From contig BPGD01000001.1 in NCBI GenBank assembly GCA_026002855.1, positions 4,286,001 to 4,350,000 on the forward strand: a stretch of DNA of 64,000 bases, given 5' to 3'. A program made the translations under genes and the position numbers. This stretch comes from Bryobacteraceae bacterium (GTDB taxonomy: Bacteria; Acidobacteriota; Terriglobia; Bryobacterales; Bryobacteraceae). This document shows, in pieces, positions 1-8,649 of this stretch (within the stretch, counting starts at the first letter, position 1; each line of letters begins with the position of its first letter). Below the pieces are notes generated by a model, which saw only the letters and a program-made list of their open reading frames with translations, made no database searches and was not told the origin of the DNA.

Positions 1-945
1 CGCGGCGCTGATCTGGAGTCCACGAGCCGCCGGTATGGCGTCACGGCGGCGACCCTGTCGCCAGTGGCGCGAGGCTTTTCTGGCGGCCGGCGAGGAGGGG
101 CTCAAGATCCGGCAGGAGGATCTGGTCGACGAGCAGGGCCGGCGGATGAAATCCGTCATCGCCGATCTGGCGATGGAGAACCACCTGCTCCCGCGACGCA
201 TCCGGCGCATGGAGGACGAGAAGCCATATCTCAAGTAGAGGTCGAAGAAATCAGCCGCACCCGGTCGGCCTCCACAGGACGCAGCTACGGGCGCCTCTCA
301 GGTTCTCAAGGCGTGGGACCTGCCGCGGTCGACGTTCTATCAGCGGCGCTGTCGGCAGGCCTCGCCCCGCCTGCCCACCAGGCGCGGCCCGACGACGAGC
401 TACAGCGATGAGCAACTCGTCGGCGAGACCCGGCGCGCGATCCGGGAATCGCCCTTCCACGGCGAAGGCCACCGCAAGGTGTGGGCCAGGGCTGCGCCTG
501 ATGCGCCAACACCAACTGCTCGCCGCCGCAGCGGCAGCCGCAGCCCGTCGAGCTCAAACGGCACGAAGGAGCCATCCTCGCCCGACGGCTCAACCAGATG
601 TGGGGCATCGACGCCACGGCCGGCTTCACTCTCCGGGACGGGCAGGTGCCCATCTTCGCCATGATTGACCACGGCTCGGCCCGCTGCCTCGGCATCCACG
701 TGGCCAAACGCGGCACGCGGTTCGAGGCGCTGGAACCGTTGCGCCAGGCCGTACGCGAACAGTTCGGAAGCTTCAGCGAAGGCACCGCGCTGGGCGTCAA
801 GCTGCGCCATGACCATGGCTCGCTGTTTCATGAGCGACGACTTCCAGCGCGAGATCCGCTTTCTCGGCCTCGTGTCTTCACCGGCCTTCGTCCGTGAGCC
901 GGAAGGCAACGGCTCGATCGAACGCTTCTTCCGCACCCTCTTAGG
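1..945 (+). mobile_element. IS3-family element, copy 1, left-truncated by window and decayed
   Basis: The segment encodes the two transposase parts of an IS3-type element, recognised by alignment to the intact copy at 24.3 kb. OrfA (to 236) carries the helix-turn-helix/leucine-zipper end with the segment RRIRRMEDEKPYLK. OrfB follows with GIDATAGFTLRDGQ and FAMIDHGSARCLGIH, the first DDE aspartate region, and ends abruptly at IERFFRTL near 940. OrfA has an extra base near position 60 (TLS|PVARG instead of TLSEWREAF) and OrfB has an extra base near 525, so neither part is functional. The left terminus would lie about 190 bases outside the window. The last ~165 bases of OrfB are missing; a terminal scrap of the same orientation reappears at 1801-1849, with a duplicated gene module in between. 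Confidence 0.85.
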
Positions 946-950
946 CGGCA

Positions 951-1556
951 TCAAAGATCCCGCCGCAATTCGGGACCTTCTTCCGCTGTGCTTGCGAAAA
1001 ACTCGCCAGCCGCCCTCCAGATGTTCCGGATCCGCTCCGGCCCGGAAGCCAGGATCGCCGCTTCGCTGAAGAGCTCCGCCGGCGGCTCCTCCAGCTTTAC
1101 TTCATCCAGCCGCCAGATCGTGGTTCCGTGTACGGGAAGCCGCAGGATCGACCGGACGACCACGGCATATTCATAGCTGTACCAAGTTTCTTCGGTTCCT
1201 TCGCCGTACTTCAGTACACGGCGATGGCATGGAATGCCAAACAAATGCGTGGCCGGTTCGTCAGGCGCGGCGGCCGGAAATCCTCGCGGCGGGGTAGGAG
1301 CCCTGACAGGGCAAACACTTGCCTGCGGTGGTTCTCCGGCGTGGTAGACGATGAAGAGTTCCCGGCGGCTGTCATATACCACGACCGTTATCGGCAGATT
1401 GCCGAAAAAGTCCGTAGAGGTCATGTCACCTGCGGAGTTTCTGGCGGCTCTCGAAACAAGCCTGGAGACCGGCTCTCCTTCCGAAGCGGGATCGTGATCG
1501 ACATATATTGCGGCGCTAAGTGGCCGGTTCTTGCAGAATGGCCAAATTAGCGACAT
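951..1556 (-). CDS. Hypothetical protein, paralogue of the protein at 2159-2770
   Basis: This gene encodes 201 residues with no signal peptide or membrane segment, so it is probably cytosolic. I do not recognise the family. It is about half identical to the 203-residue product at 2159-2770: shared blocks include RNSAGD, WYSYEY and GTTIWRLDEVKLEEP, and the last ~57 residues (to FFAS.AEEGPE) are nearly identical. The DNA of the last ~178 bases is almost the same in both genes, while the upstream parts have diverged, which suggests recent gene conversion or recombination. Its upstream neighbour is a 3' fragment of a gene for a secreted Cys-rich protein (1626-1800), the same order and spacing (~70 bases) as in the second module. 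The stop codon lies five bases from the truncated IS3 element. Confidence 0.7.
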   Translation of the reverse strand: MSLIWPFCKNRPLSAAIYVDHDPASEGEPVSRLVSRAARNSAGDMTSTDFFGNLPITVVVYDSRRELFIVYHAGEPPQASVCPVRAPTPPRGFPAAAPDEPATHLFGIPCHRRVLKYGEGTEETWYSYEYAVVVRSILRLPVHGTTIWRLDEVKLEEPPAELFSEAAILASGPERIRNIWRAAGEFFASTAEEGPELRRDL

Positions 1557-1625
1557 GTAGCATGCACCTCAACAATGACTTGCCTGTCTCGCTCCGAAAA
1601 GTGTTCGAAGAGATGGGCGTGACAA

Positions 1626-1800
1626 TCAATAGCATGGCGGAGCTTGGGACGCCGGCTGCCACCATGACTCGAAGCATTTCTGCCAACCTGAGATTGTAAC
1701 CCGTATCCAGAATACGTCGATCGCAGGAGGGCACGGTGGTCTGGGCAGGATAGAAGCGTTCCATGAGCCGGTCGTACATCTCGGATAAGTACGGAGGTTG
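1626..1800 (-). pseudogene. 3' fragment of a secreted Cys-rich protein gene (paralogue of 2837-3481)
   Basis: Only the C-terminal ~57 codons remain. The residues CTTGSWNAS, PPCPPAIDVFWIRVT and GWQKCF align with CVTGDYTES, PPCPSQIHVSWLRVT and GWQKCF of the intact paralogue at 2837-3481, including the cysteines. The 5' part has been replaced by the right end of an IS3 element at 1801, so there is no start codon or signal peptide. The fragment keeps the same spacing to its downstream partner gene (951-1556) as the intact pair, which shows that a two-gene module was duplicated and the first gene of one copy was later destroyed. Confidence 0.75.
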
Positions 1801-1849
1801 CCGCATGACAAGAATTCAAAAAAACTGTCCAGGGAATCGGGGCGGTAAA
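1801..1849 (+). mobile_element. Right-end fragment of the IS3-family element
   Basis: The sequence from GCATGACAAGAATTC to ATCGGGGCGGTAAA matches the right terminus of the intact IS3 copy (25619-25666: stop region, AATTCAAAAAACTGTCC, then the terminal repeat ending in GGTACA). The orientation is the same as the OrfA/OrfB remnant at 1-945, so these are probably the two ends of one element that was split or that gained internal DNA. Confidence 0.75.
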
Positions 1850-1985
1850 GCCGTCGCCATGCCCGGCGGCGTGGGCCAAGCCGTCCAGAGAGGCCGCCAG
1901 GCGTTTCTCCTGCGGGCTTGTTCCCGAGGATGGGGGAAGAACGAAACAGTTCTATCACAAAATGTTCTGTTTATGACCCAGGAGT
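1850..1985 (-). mobile_element. IS701-family left-end fragment
   Basis: Read on the minus strand, the end ATACTCCTGGGTCATAAAC matches the terminus of the IS701-like element at 15661 (ATACTACTGGGTCAAAAAC). The following bases, including CGCCTGGCGGCCTCT and CGCCGGGCA, match its 5' leader. Only about 135 bases survive, ending at the IS3 terminus at 1849. It has no coding value. The stretch 1986-2158 next to it holds nothing I can identify. Confidence 0.65.
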
Positions 1986-2158
1986 ATCAGGCGCAAGAGC
2001 GGAACCGGAATGCCACGGCGCTGGCCATGCCATGGCAGCCAGGCGAAGCCATTCGGGCCTGTGGTTCCTCAGGCTTGGCCGCCCGCGGCGCAAACGTGCG
2101 GCTTCGCGCGTTGCCGGCTTCGCCTGCGGGGGTCTTGCGAGCTTGCGATCAGGCGGCA

Positions 2159-2770
2159 TCAAGGATCCCGCCAGAATTCGGGACCTTCTTCCGCCATGCT
2201 TGCGAAAAACTCGCCAGCCGCCCTCCAGATGTTCCGGATCCGCTCCGGCCCGGAAGCCAGGATCGCCGCTTCGCTGAAGAGCTCCGCCGGCGGCTCTTCC
2301 AGCTTTACTTCATCCAGCCGCCAGATCGTGGTTCCATAGCCCGGTAATCTGCTGATTGTCCGGAGGACAGCCCCGTACTCGTAGCTGTACCAGATTTCGA
2401 CGGTTTCATCTCCGATTTTTCGCCCCCTGTAATGACAAGGCATGCCAAGAAGAAGCTCTGGTGGATCGGACGGTGGATCTGGCGGAAACCCCTCCGGTGG
2501 AGAATGAGGTGCGGCGGGGACGCGGCTCCGGACCGGCTCCGCACCGTCGGTGTTGTACACGATGAACAACGCGTTCCTCACATCGATCAGGGTGACAGAT
2601 ACGGGAAGATCGAAGAGATAGTGCACTGTGTATAAATCGCCTGCCGAGTTCCGGGCGAGTCTGCAGAAAAGGCTGGATGTGGGTTCAGGAGTCTGGACGG
2701 TATCCTCATCCACATAAACTGCCGCGCAGATCGGACGATTGGCTAGGAAAGGACTGACCAACGCCGACAT
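2159..2770 (-). CDS. Hypothetical protein, intact member of the duplicated pair
   Basis: This gene encodes 203 residues without signal peptide or transmembrane segment. It is a paralogue of the product at 951-1556 over the full length, with a nearly identical C-terminal ~57 residues (TTIWRLDEVKLEEPP onward). The family is not recognised. It lies 66 bases downstream of a gene for a secreted Cys-rich protein and belongs to a run of three minus-strand genes (3507-4094, 2837-3481, 2159-2770) with short gaps, so co-transcription is likely. The product may act on or regulate the secreted partner, but nothing in the sequence shows this. Confidence 0.7.
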   Translation of the reverse strand: MSALVSPFLANRPICAAVYVDEDTVQTPEPTSSLFCRLARNSAGDLYTVHYLFDLPVSVTLIDVRNALFIVYNTDGAEPVRSRVPAAPHSPPEGFPPDPPSDPPELLLGMPCHYRGRKIGDETVEIWYSYEYGAVLRTISRLPGYGTTIWRLDEVKLEEPPAELFSEAAILASGPERIRNIWRAAGEFFASMAEEGPEFWRDP

Positions 2771-2836
2771 CAGTTTGCCCTCCTTTTAGGGGACGGCTTT
2801 TCGATGGCGAGTTTCATGTGCGTCGTTGCAATGCCA

Positions 2837-3481
2837 TCACTGGCAATATGCCGGCAGGGTAATGCCCACCCATGATACGGCGAAGCACTTCTGCCATCCC
2901 GCGAAGGTCACTCGCAGCCAGGACACGTGAATCTGCGATGGGCATGGTGGAACAGGAGTATTCGATTCAGTGTAATCGCCTGTGACGCAGGTGGGAATGG
3001 TTCCCTCACGGCAAAACAGGTCCTTGTAATGGCAATAGGCTCTCCCGTTGGCGTCGTAACGGATTTCCAGTGATTGGAAGCCAGTATACGCTATGGCAAC
3101 TCCTACCGCCCTCGCCGGCCCGCTGCCTCCCACCCAGTGCATGAAGCACCCGCAGTAGAGTTGCACGCTGCCCATGACCGTAAAATCGCCGGTCCTGCCG
3201 TTGATGGGCATGCTTGCATTGGCAATCATTCCGCTGCTCGTGCTGAAGGTTTGGCTCCCGTCGGGAGCGATGATCCTTGTAGTCGTACTGTACGAGCCGT
3301 GGGCCTGGCAGCCCGTACTGTTGTCCACCGTGGTGCTGACAGCGTAGAGCGTGACACCATCCGTTGTGGCGTCGTTGTAAACGCTGATGTTGTACACCAT
3401 CTGGCTGAGGGCGGGGCACGCGAGCAATAGCATCGCCGCACATCCCCTCAGCAGTATGTTGGATCTTCTGATGGCTCGCAT
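2837..3481 (-). CDS. Secreted Cys-rich hypothetical protein
   Basis: The start at 3481 was chosen because it gives a classic signal peptide (MRAIRRSNILLRGC followed by AAMLLLACPALSQ) and has a GGGGG motif seven bases upstream. A longer reading from 3532 would put 17 residues before the signal. The mature part of about 187 residues is rich in Ser/Thr and Gly and has many cysteines in its second half (YCGCFM, CHYKDLFC, CVTG, PPCP, GWQKCF, AYC), suggesting disulfide bonds in the periplasm or outside the cell. I do not recognise the family. It starts 25 bases after the stop of the upstream gene at 3507-4094 and is followed by the cytosolic gene at 2159-2770. A truncated paralogue lies at 1626-1800. 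Confidence 0.75.
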   Translation of the reverse strand: MRAIRRSNILLRGCAAMLLLACPALSQMVYNISVYNDATTDGVTLYAVSTTVDNSTGCQAHGSYSTTTRIIAPDGSQTFSTSSGMIANASMPINGRTGDFTVMGSVQLYCGCFMHWVGGSGPARAVGVAIAYTGFQSLEIRYDANGRAYCHYKDLFCREGTIPTCVTGDYTESNTPVPPCPSQIHVSWLRVTFAGWQKCFAVSWVGITLPAYCQ

Positions 3482-3506
3482 GGCGCATACCCCCGAGAGA
3501 AAAGAG

Positions 3507-4094
3507 TTACGGCCACGTCCTTCCGCTGGCAACGGCGCCTGCCGACTGCTGCGGGTCCCCGAGGATCACAATGCGCTTCCTGACGCGTGTCTTGATGTGT
3601 TCATCCAGGCGAGCCTGACCGTCCGGGCTTAGGAGCCGGAGGCTCGATCTCACGGCGGCGATCGCTTTGTCTTCCCGCGCTTTGAGCGATGCCAGCCTGG
3701 CATCGCGCGTCACCGACATGTCCTGGAGCGCCTCCTTCCGCGCCTCCTCAATCGTCTCCAGTTCCTCCCGAAGGCCCTGGACTGCGGCGATCAGCAGATA
3801 CTTATCAGGGTCGGACAGACGGATATCTGTCAGCCGCATGTCCCGGCGCCGGGATTCCTCCTGCGACGGATTTCGGCGTTCGGCGATGGAGAGAATGAAA
3901 TGACGGTAGGCGAGTTCATCCGGAATCAGATCCGGCGTCCTGGAGCCATCCACGACCACCGAAAGGCGGTGTTCCGAATGCGCCGGTTGACCGTAGGCCC
4001 GCACCATGGGCGCGAGCAGAAGAGGGAAACAGATCCAGGCAGTCATTCGCGTAAATGCCCTTCCGCCTGATGAGTGCGTCCGGCAAGTCATCAT
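3507..4094 (-). CDS. Secreted hypothetical protein with charged helical region
   Basis: The start at 4094 is supported by a strong ribosome binding site (AGAGGAGG, four bases before ATGATG); the open frame continues upstream only as antisense of a transposase. The 195-residue product has a signal peptide (ITAW-type hydrophobic stretch ICFPLLLAPMVRAYG at about 21-35). A mostly helical, charged mature part follows, with RHFILSIAERRNPSQ, EELETIEEARKEALQ and a C-terminal ARLDEHIKTRVRKRI. The pattern resembles small secreted proteins that I associate with acidobacterial genomes; no biochemical role is known to me. It is the first gene of the minus-strand operon with the Cys-rich secreted protein and its cytosolic partner. 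Confidence 0.7.
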   Translation of the reverse strand: MMTCRTHSSGGRAFTRMTAWICFPLLLAPMVRAYGQPAHSEHRLSVVVDGSRTPDLIPDELAYRHFILSIAERRNPSQEESRRRDMRLTDIRLSDPDKYLLIAAVQGLREELETIEEARKEALQDMSVTRDARLASLKAREDKAIAAVRSSLRLLSPDGQARLDEHIKTRVRKRIVILGDPQQSAGAVASGRTWP

Positions 4095-4221
4095 TGCCTC
4101 CTCTGAATGGCTCCAGTTTACCCCCCCGCGAAAAATGTCAATCGCCAGATTGAAATAAGAAGCGCGGAACTTTACTGCTCTGAGAACGGCGAAAGAATGG
4201 CAAACGGGGCACGAATTCCCC

Positions 4222-4771
4222 TGACCTGCTCCCGATAATCCCCTCCAGTCATGATTTGGAAAGCTCTCTTGAAGACAGCAAAAGGAGCTTTCGAAATGAA
4301 GAAGACGAAGTTCAGCGAAGAGCAGATGATCGGGGCCGTGAAGCAGCTCGAAGCCGGGCGCTCGGCCCGGGACCTGGCCCGGGAGTTGGGCATCAGCGAC
4401 CAGACGCTGGACAACTGGCGAGCCAAGTACAGCGGCCTGGAGGTCAATGAGGCGCGGCGTCTGCGGGCGCTGGAGGACGAGAACCGGCGGTTGAAGACGA
4501 TGGTCGCCGATCTCAGTCTTGACAAAGAAGCCCTGAAAGTGGTGATCCGAAAAAAACGGCTGGAGCTTGTGAGCGCACGGCGGGACGTGGCGTTCGTCAT
4601 GACCGAGTTTCGGTCCAGCGAACGCCAGGCTTGCACGCTTCTCGACCTGGACCGCAGTAGCCATCGCTACGAGGCTCGTCCCGATCGCAACATCGAGTTG
4701 CGCGAACAACTGATCAGGCTGCCGGGCGGCAGGAGCATGCCGTCGGGATACGGTTTATTGAGGCGCGCTTA
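4222..4771 (+). mobile_element. IS3-family (IS407 group) fragment with truncated transposase
   Basis: The left end reads TGACCTGCTCCCGATAATCC. An open frame from ATG 4296 encodes MKKTKFSEEQMIGAVKQLE, the helix-turn-helix ELGISDQTLDNWRAKY, and the zipper ARRLRALEDENRRLK typical of IS407-group OrfA. It continues in the same frame into the start of OrfB (SSERQACTLLDLDRSSHRYE, GYGLLRRAY). Everything after about residue 158, including the DDE core, is missing because the element joins a TonB-receptor fragment near 4771. OrfA and OrfB reading in one frame is unusual for the group and may reflect an indel. Confidence 0.8.
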
Positions 4772-5885
4772 CAACGTGGCGTTGGAGTCAAGCGAGAATG
4801 TCGGAGCCGAATTCACGGTAAAGCCCGAACCGGTGTGCCCGAAAACAGTGGCGCGGGACAGCTGGTAGAGCAGGCCGTAAGCGCCGCGGATGGAGGTCTT
4901 GTCGTCCAAAGCGTAGGCGAAGCCGATGCGCGGGCTGAAGTTGTTGTAGTCGCCCTTGAAGTCGGAGCGGCGGTTGTCATCGACAAAGCGGTAGACGCCG
5001 CGGAGGTTGAAGCCGGGCACCTGGATGGGGGCCTGGGCGTCGAGGTCCCAATAACTGAGGCGGTTGAGGGTCTCCCAGCGCGGGATGTCGAACTCGTAGC
5101 GCAGGCCGAGGTTGAGAGTGAGCTTGCGGGTGACTTTCCAGTCGTCCTGGACAAACATGCCGGCGTAACGGGAGCGGGCGAAGACCTTGGGGTCGATGTG
5201 ATACTGGCCGCCGGTGCCCCAGCCGAGGAGCATGGTGGCGAAGCCGTTGCCTTCATAGTTGCTGCCCGTGTTCTGGAGCCGCCGCGTCACCTGCGAACCG
5301 AAACTGAAGTGACCGGAGGGATAGCCGGGCTGGAGATGATCGAGGTAATTCTGGCGGAACTCGCCGCCGAATTTCAGGTTGTGCCCGCCGGGGATTTTCG
5401 TCACCGAGCCGGTGAAATGGTGGACGCCCTCCTGGCGGTCCATAATGAGCCAGCCCGGGGTGCCGATGTTGGTGTAGCCCTCTGGAGCGGGCGTCGGGAA
5501 GACGAGATAGGAAGCGTTGTCCTTCATGTAGTTCGGGAAGCCGAGCGTGGTGAGGTCGAACGGCTCCATGGGATCGCGGAAGTAACTGGAGTAGGTGTGG
5601 CCGTAGCGGACGGCCCAGATGAGCGTGGGCGTCTCGGTGCGAGTGAAGTCGACGACGCCCTGATGCGTGCGCGTGCCATTGGGGCCGTAATTATAAGTAA
5701 AGGCGGGATTGCCTTTGCCGAAGAGGTTGGGCGGGATGCCGTCGCCGCGGCCGTAGCTATAGCGGGCGGTGAGGCGCATTTTGTCGTTGAGATTGTGATC
5801 GCCCTTGAAGAGCATGCCGTGGCTGGGGCTCTCGTTGATGCCCTGTGCGAACCAGTTGTTAATGTTGGTGACCGGATTGGTGACT
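4772..5885 (-). pseudogene. Internal fragment of a TonB-dependent receptor (Oar-like)
   Basis: About 370 codons of an outer-membrane receptor beta-barrel remain. Recognisable parts are GDHNLNDKMRLTARYSYG, HNLKFGGEFRQNY, AGMFVQDDWKVTRKLTLNLG followed by LRYEFD, NFSPRIGFAYALDDKTSIRG, and the end SAPTFSLDSNATL, all usual in acidobacterial carboxypeptidase-regulatory-like TonB receptors. The 5' end is cut by an IS630 element whose TA target lies at 5886-5887. The 3' end is cut by the IS3/IS407 fragment at about 4771, where a stop is supplied by the element. Neither the regulatory/plug domain nor the C-terminal strand survives. It would have transported a ligand of unknown type. Confidence 0.85.
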
Positions 5886-5887
5886 TA

Positions 5888-6980
5888 CTGAATCTCGCAT
5901 AATAGTGTCAACTATTCGGGGGCCTTGCATCTGTGGGCATATGGGCAATCCGCAAGGCCAGAGGCGGGACTTCGAGGCGCTGGAGCGGCGTCGGCTGGAA
6001 GGGCTCCGGCTGTTCAGCAAGGGCGTGCCGCAGGCGCAGATCACACGCGAGCTGAGGATCGCCCGGCAGACGGTGAGCCGCTGGGTGCGGCAGTACCGAG
6101 GGCGGCAGGAAGGCGCTGCGGCAGGCGGGCCGGGCGGGCCGGCTGCCGAAGCTGGGCGCCACGCAACTGCGGCAGCTGGAGAAAATACTACTGGCCGGCC
6201 CGGAAGCCGTCGGCTACCCTACGCCGCTGTGGACCTGTCCTCGCGTGGCCGAGGTGATCGAAGCCCGCTTTGGCGTCCGCTATCATCCGGGCCATGTGTG
6301 GAAGCTGCTGCGGGCCATGGGGTTCAGTTACCAGAGGCCGGTGGGGCGGGCGGTGGAGCGCGACGAGAAGGCCGTTGGGCCATGGAAGCGCAAGCGCTGG
6401 CCTGCCATTCAAAAAATGCCCGTAGGGAGGGACGGACGATCGTCTTCATAGACGAGAGCGGCATCAGTCAGCGGCCGCACCGGGTGCGCACCTGGGCGCC
6501 GAGGGGCGTGACGCCGGTTCTGCAGGATTGCTTCAACGGGAAGACGCTGTCCGCCGTGGTCGGGGGCGGCCTTCTGGAATTTCTATTTCCGGCTGCATCC
6601 GGGGCCGATCCGCGCGCCGCAGGGGGTGGAATTTCTGGATGCTCTGAAGCGGCAGGTGCGCGGACCGCTGCTGGTGATCCGGGACCGGCTGCCAGCGCAC
6701 CGCAGCGCGCTGGTGCGGCGCTATGTAGAGGCCAGCGGGGGCCGGATCGAGGTCGAGTTCCTGCCGGCCTATGCCCAGGAGTTGAATCCCGTCGAGTATC
6801 TCTGGGGCTACTGGAAGCAGCATGAGCTGGCCAACGTCTGCCCTCAGGAATTCTGGCAATCGGGGGCGGTCGCGCGGCTGGCGCTGAAGAAGATCAAGCG
6901 GAAGCGCAAGCGCCTCATCGGAGCCTTCTGGCAGCAAGCCGAACTATCCCTCGACTATCTCTCGATTCTGCGAGAGTCAA
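5888..6980 (+). mobile_element. IS630-family element, copy 1, with frameshifted transposase
   Basis: The left terminus CTGAATCTCGCATAATAG and the right terminus (reverse complement TTGACTCTCGCAGAATCG) match those of copy 2 at 19.1 kb. A TA precedes the left end; the right flank has TG, so one target base has mutated. The transposase would start at 5941 (MGNPQGQRRDFEALERRR) with helix-turn-helix ARQTVSRWVRQY. The frame then shifts by +1 near 6115 to give KLGATQLRQLEKILL and VIEARFGVRYHPGHVWKLL. It shifts again before the DDE part (IVFIDESGISQRPH), and once more before VIRDRLPAHRSALVRRY and LPAYAQELNPVEYLWGYW. With at least three frame changes this copy is inactive. Element length is 1093 bases. 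Confidence 0.85.
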
Positions 6981-7375
6981 TGAGAGCTCCTCTGCGCCCC
7001 GCGTCAGGGCGACGTGCCGTGGCGAGCTCCTCGTGCCACACTCAGGACATAGGCAGTCCCCTGTCCTTCTTCGGGCTATCTGAAAGCGGCTTGCCCTGTG
7101 GACCATTCCGATCTTGGGATTGCGCTTATGCCGACGTGACACCCTCGACGCGACTCGGTGTCAGGGCAGGCGGAGCAAACCTGCCTGCTGGCCGTGAATC
7201 CGAGCGCAGCCGAACTCGATTGAAAACTGCGGGACTTCTCGCCGCCGGGGGGTGGTGCGCATCGACGAGGAGCAGCCCCTGCTTGATTTGCAGACCGTGA
7301 AAAACGGCAGATGGCTCGATTGTCCTCTCCGCTTTGCTGTCCTGCAGAGTCTGCCGAGGCGCGGTGGTGAAGCCT
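6981..7375. other. About 400 bases without a recognisable gene
   Basis: The interval lies between the right end of IS630 copy 1 and the 3' end of the epimerase pseudogene. Short open frames on both strands show no family resemblance that I can support. I found no tRNA or clear terminator. Confidence 0.5.
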
Positions 7376-8328
7376 TCATCCGGCAGTGCGGACCTGGCAT
7401 CGCATCCACTTCACCATGCGGCGCACACCCTTTTCATAGGGTGTCTTCTGCAAGCCGCCGAAGGCAGCCGACAGGGCGGAAGCGTCCAGTAAGACGGGCG
7501 TACCGCCGAGATATTTGCAGTTCGACCTGCTCGCGGAGCAGGGGGGGGTGAAGAGCCCGCCCAGCCGCAGCATCCAGCGTCCTGTGCGAAGCACACGCGG
7601 CTGGTAGCCAATCTCGCTTGCCGTCAGTTCGGCGAAACGACGCCCGGAGATGGCGCCCGGCCCGGCGAACTTCCAGCGCCTTCCGAAGCATTCCGGATGC
7701 TGGAGCAGCTCGACGATCACACGCGCAGCGTCGGGCATGAAGACGAACTCATGGGGCAGATCCAGATTGCCGAGCCGGCGGGCGGCCTTTCCCGACATCA
7801 GCGATTCGAGCGTCATGTGCGCGAGGCTGTTGGAGGCGTAGGGGCCGTAGAAATCAGGCAGGTGAAGGACCAGAGTCCCCACCACGCCGGGCTCGTGGGC
7901 GGCGATGGCAGCATCTTCCTGATCTTTCCGATAGCGGCCTTTGCGCGCTTCCGGCTCGCGCGGATGATCTTCGTTGACCCGCTCCGCCCGCGGCCTCCCG
8001 TACGAGGAGATGCCCGAAACAACGATCATGCGTTGCACGCCGGCCTTGCGCGCCGCACGCAGGGCCAAGCACATCAGCGCCGGGTGGCGGTCGAACTGCG
8101 GATAGTGCAGCCCAATGCAGTACACCGCCTGTTCAGCGACCTCGAGCGCCTGGGCTGCGGCGTTCTCTCATTCGAGATCCGCCGCGCGGATTTCGGCGCG
8201 CCCGGCGAAGAGCCGTTCCAGTTTTCCGCGGTCTCTGCCAGGCACAGTGGGCGCCAGCAGTGCCGAACCCGTTCGTCAGCCACGGCTCTCCCGATGGCGT
8301 CTGTGGCGCCCGTGAGGGCGGTCGTCAT
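7376..8328 (-). pseudogene. NAD-dependent epimerase/dehydratase-like (SDR) pseudogene
   Basis: The start at 8328 has GGGAGA eight bases upstream and gives MTTALTGATDAIGRAVADE, the glycine-rich nucleotide-binding loop of an extended short-chain dehydrogenase (normally GATGxIG). The frame is lost near 8255, resumes as LERLFAGRAEIRAADLE, meets an in-frame TGA near 8176, and continues to the end. The later part includes YCIGLHYPQFDRHP, MIVVSGISSYGRP and VVGTLVLHLPDFYGPYASN, with the SDR substrate/cofactor segment (LHLPDFYGP) and FVFMPDAARVIVELL. At least one frameshift and one stop make it non-functional unless they are sequencing errors. Its substrate is unknown. Confidence 0.75.
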
Positions 8329-8649
8329 GGCAATCTCCCTTTGCCGGGCCGCCACGTCGTTGAGTTTCAGAGCAATGACGGAACGTAAAGAAATTCTGAT
8401 CGGCCTTATTGAAATTTACTTGGCTCGATCTGACCCGTTTCACCCTACACTATCCAAAAGAGCTTCTTCCGAGTCCTGCCGAATAGCGGCAGGCTCCCAG
8501 TCGAGTCTCTGAAGCGGTCCCCGTAGCAGTCCCCGTCTCTGCCGGTTCTCATTCCGGCCCCGCATCTCTCCGCAACGCACGACTGATCGAAGTGCATTCC
8601 AACGGCGTTTGAGAACGCTGCTTGAACCATTCGTCAGAGGTGTCTCGCG

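Noticed and set aside
4835-5902. 355-residue plus-strand frame rich in Val/Glu/Ala
   Set aside because: It is the complement of the TonB-receptor fragment, whose minus-strand reading shows clear family blocks.
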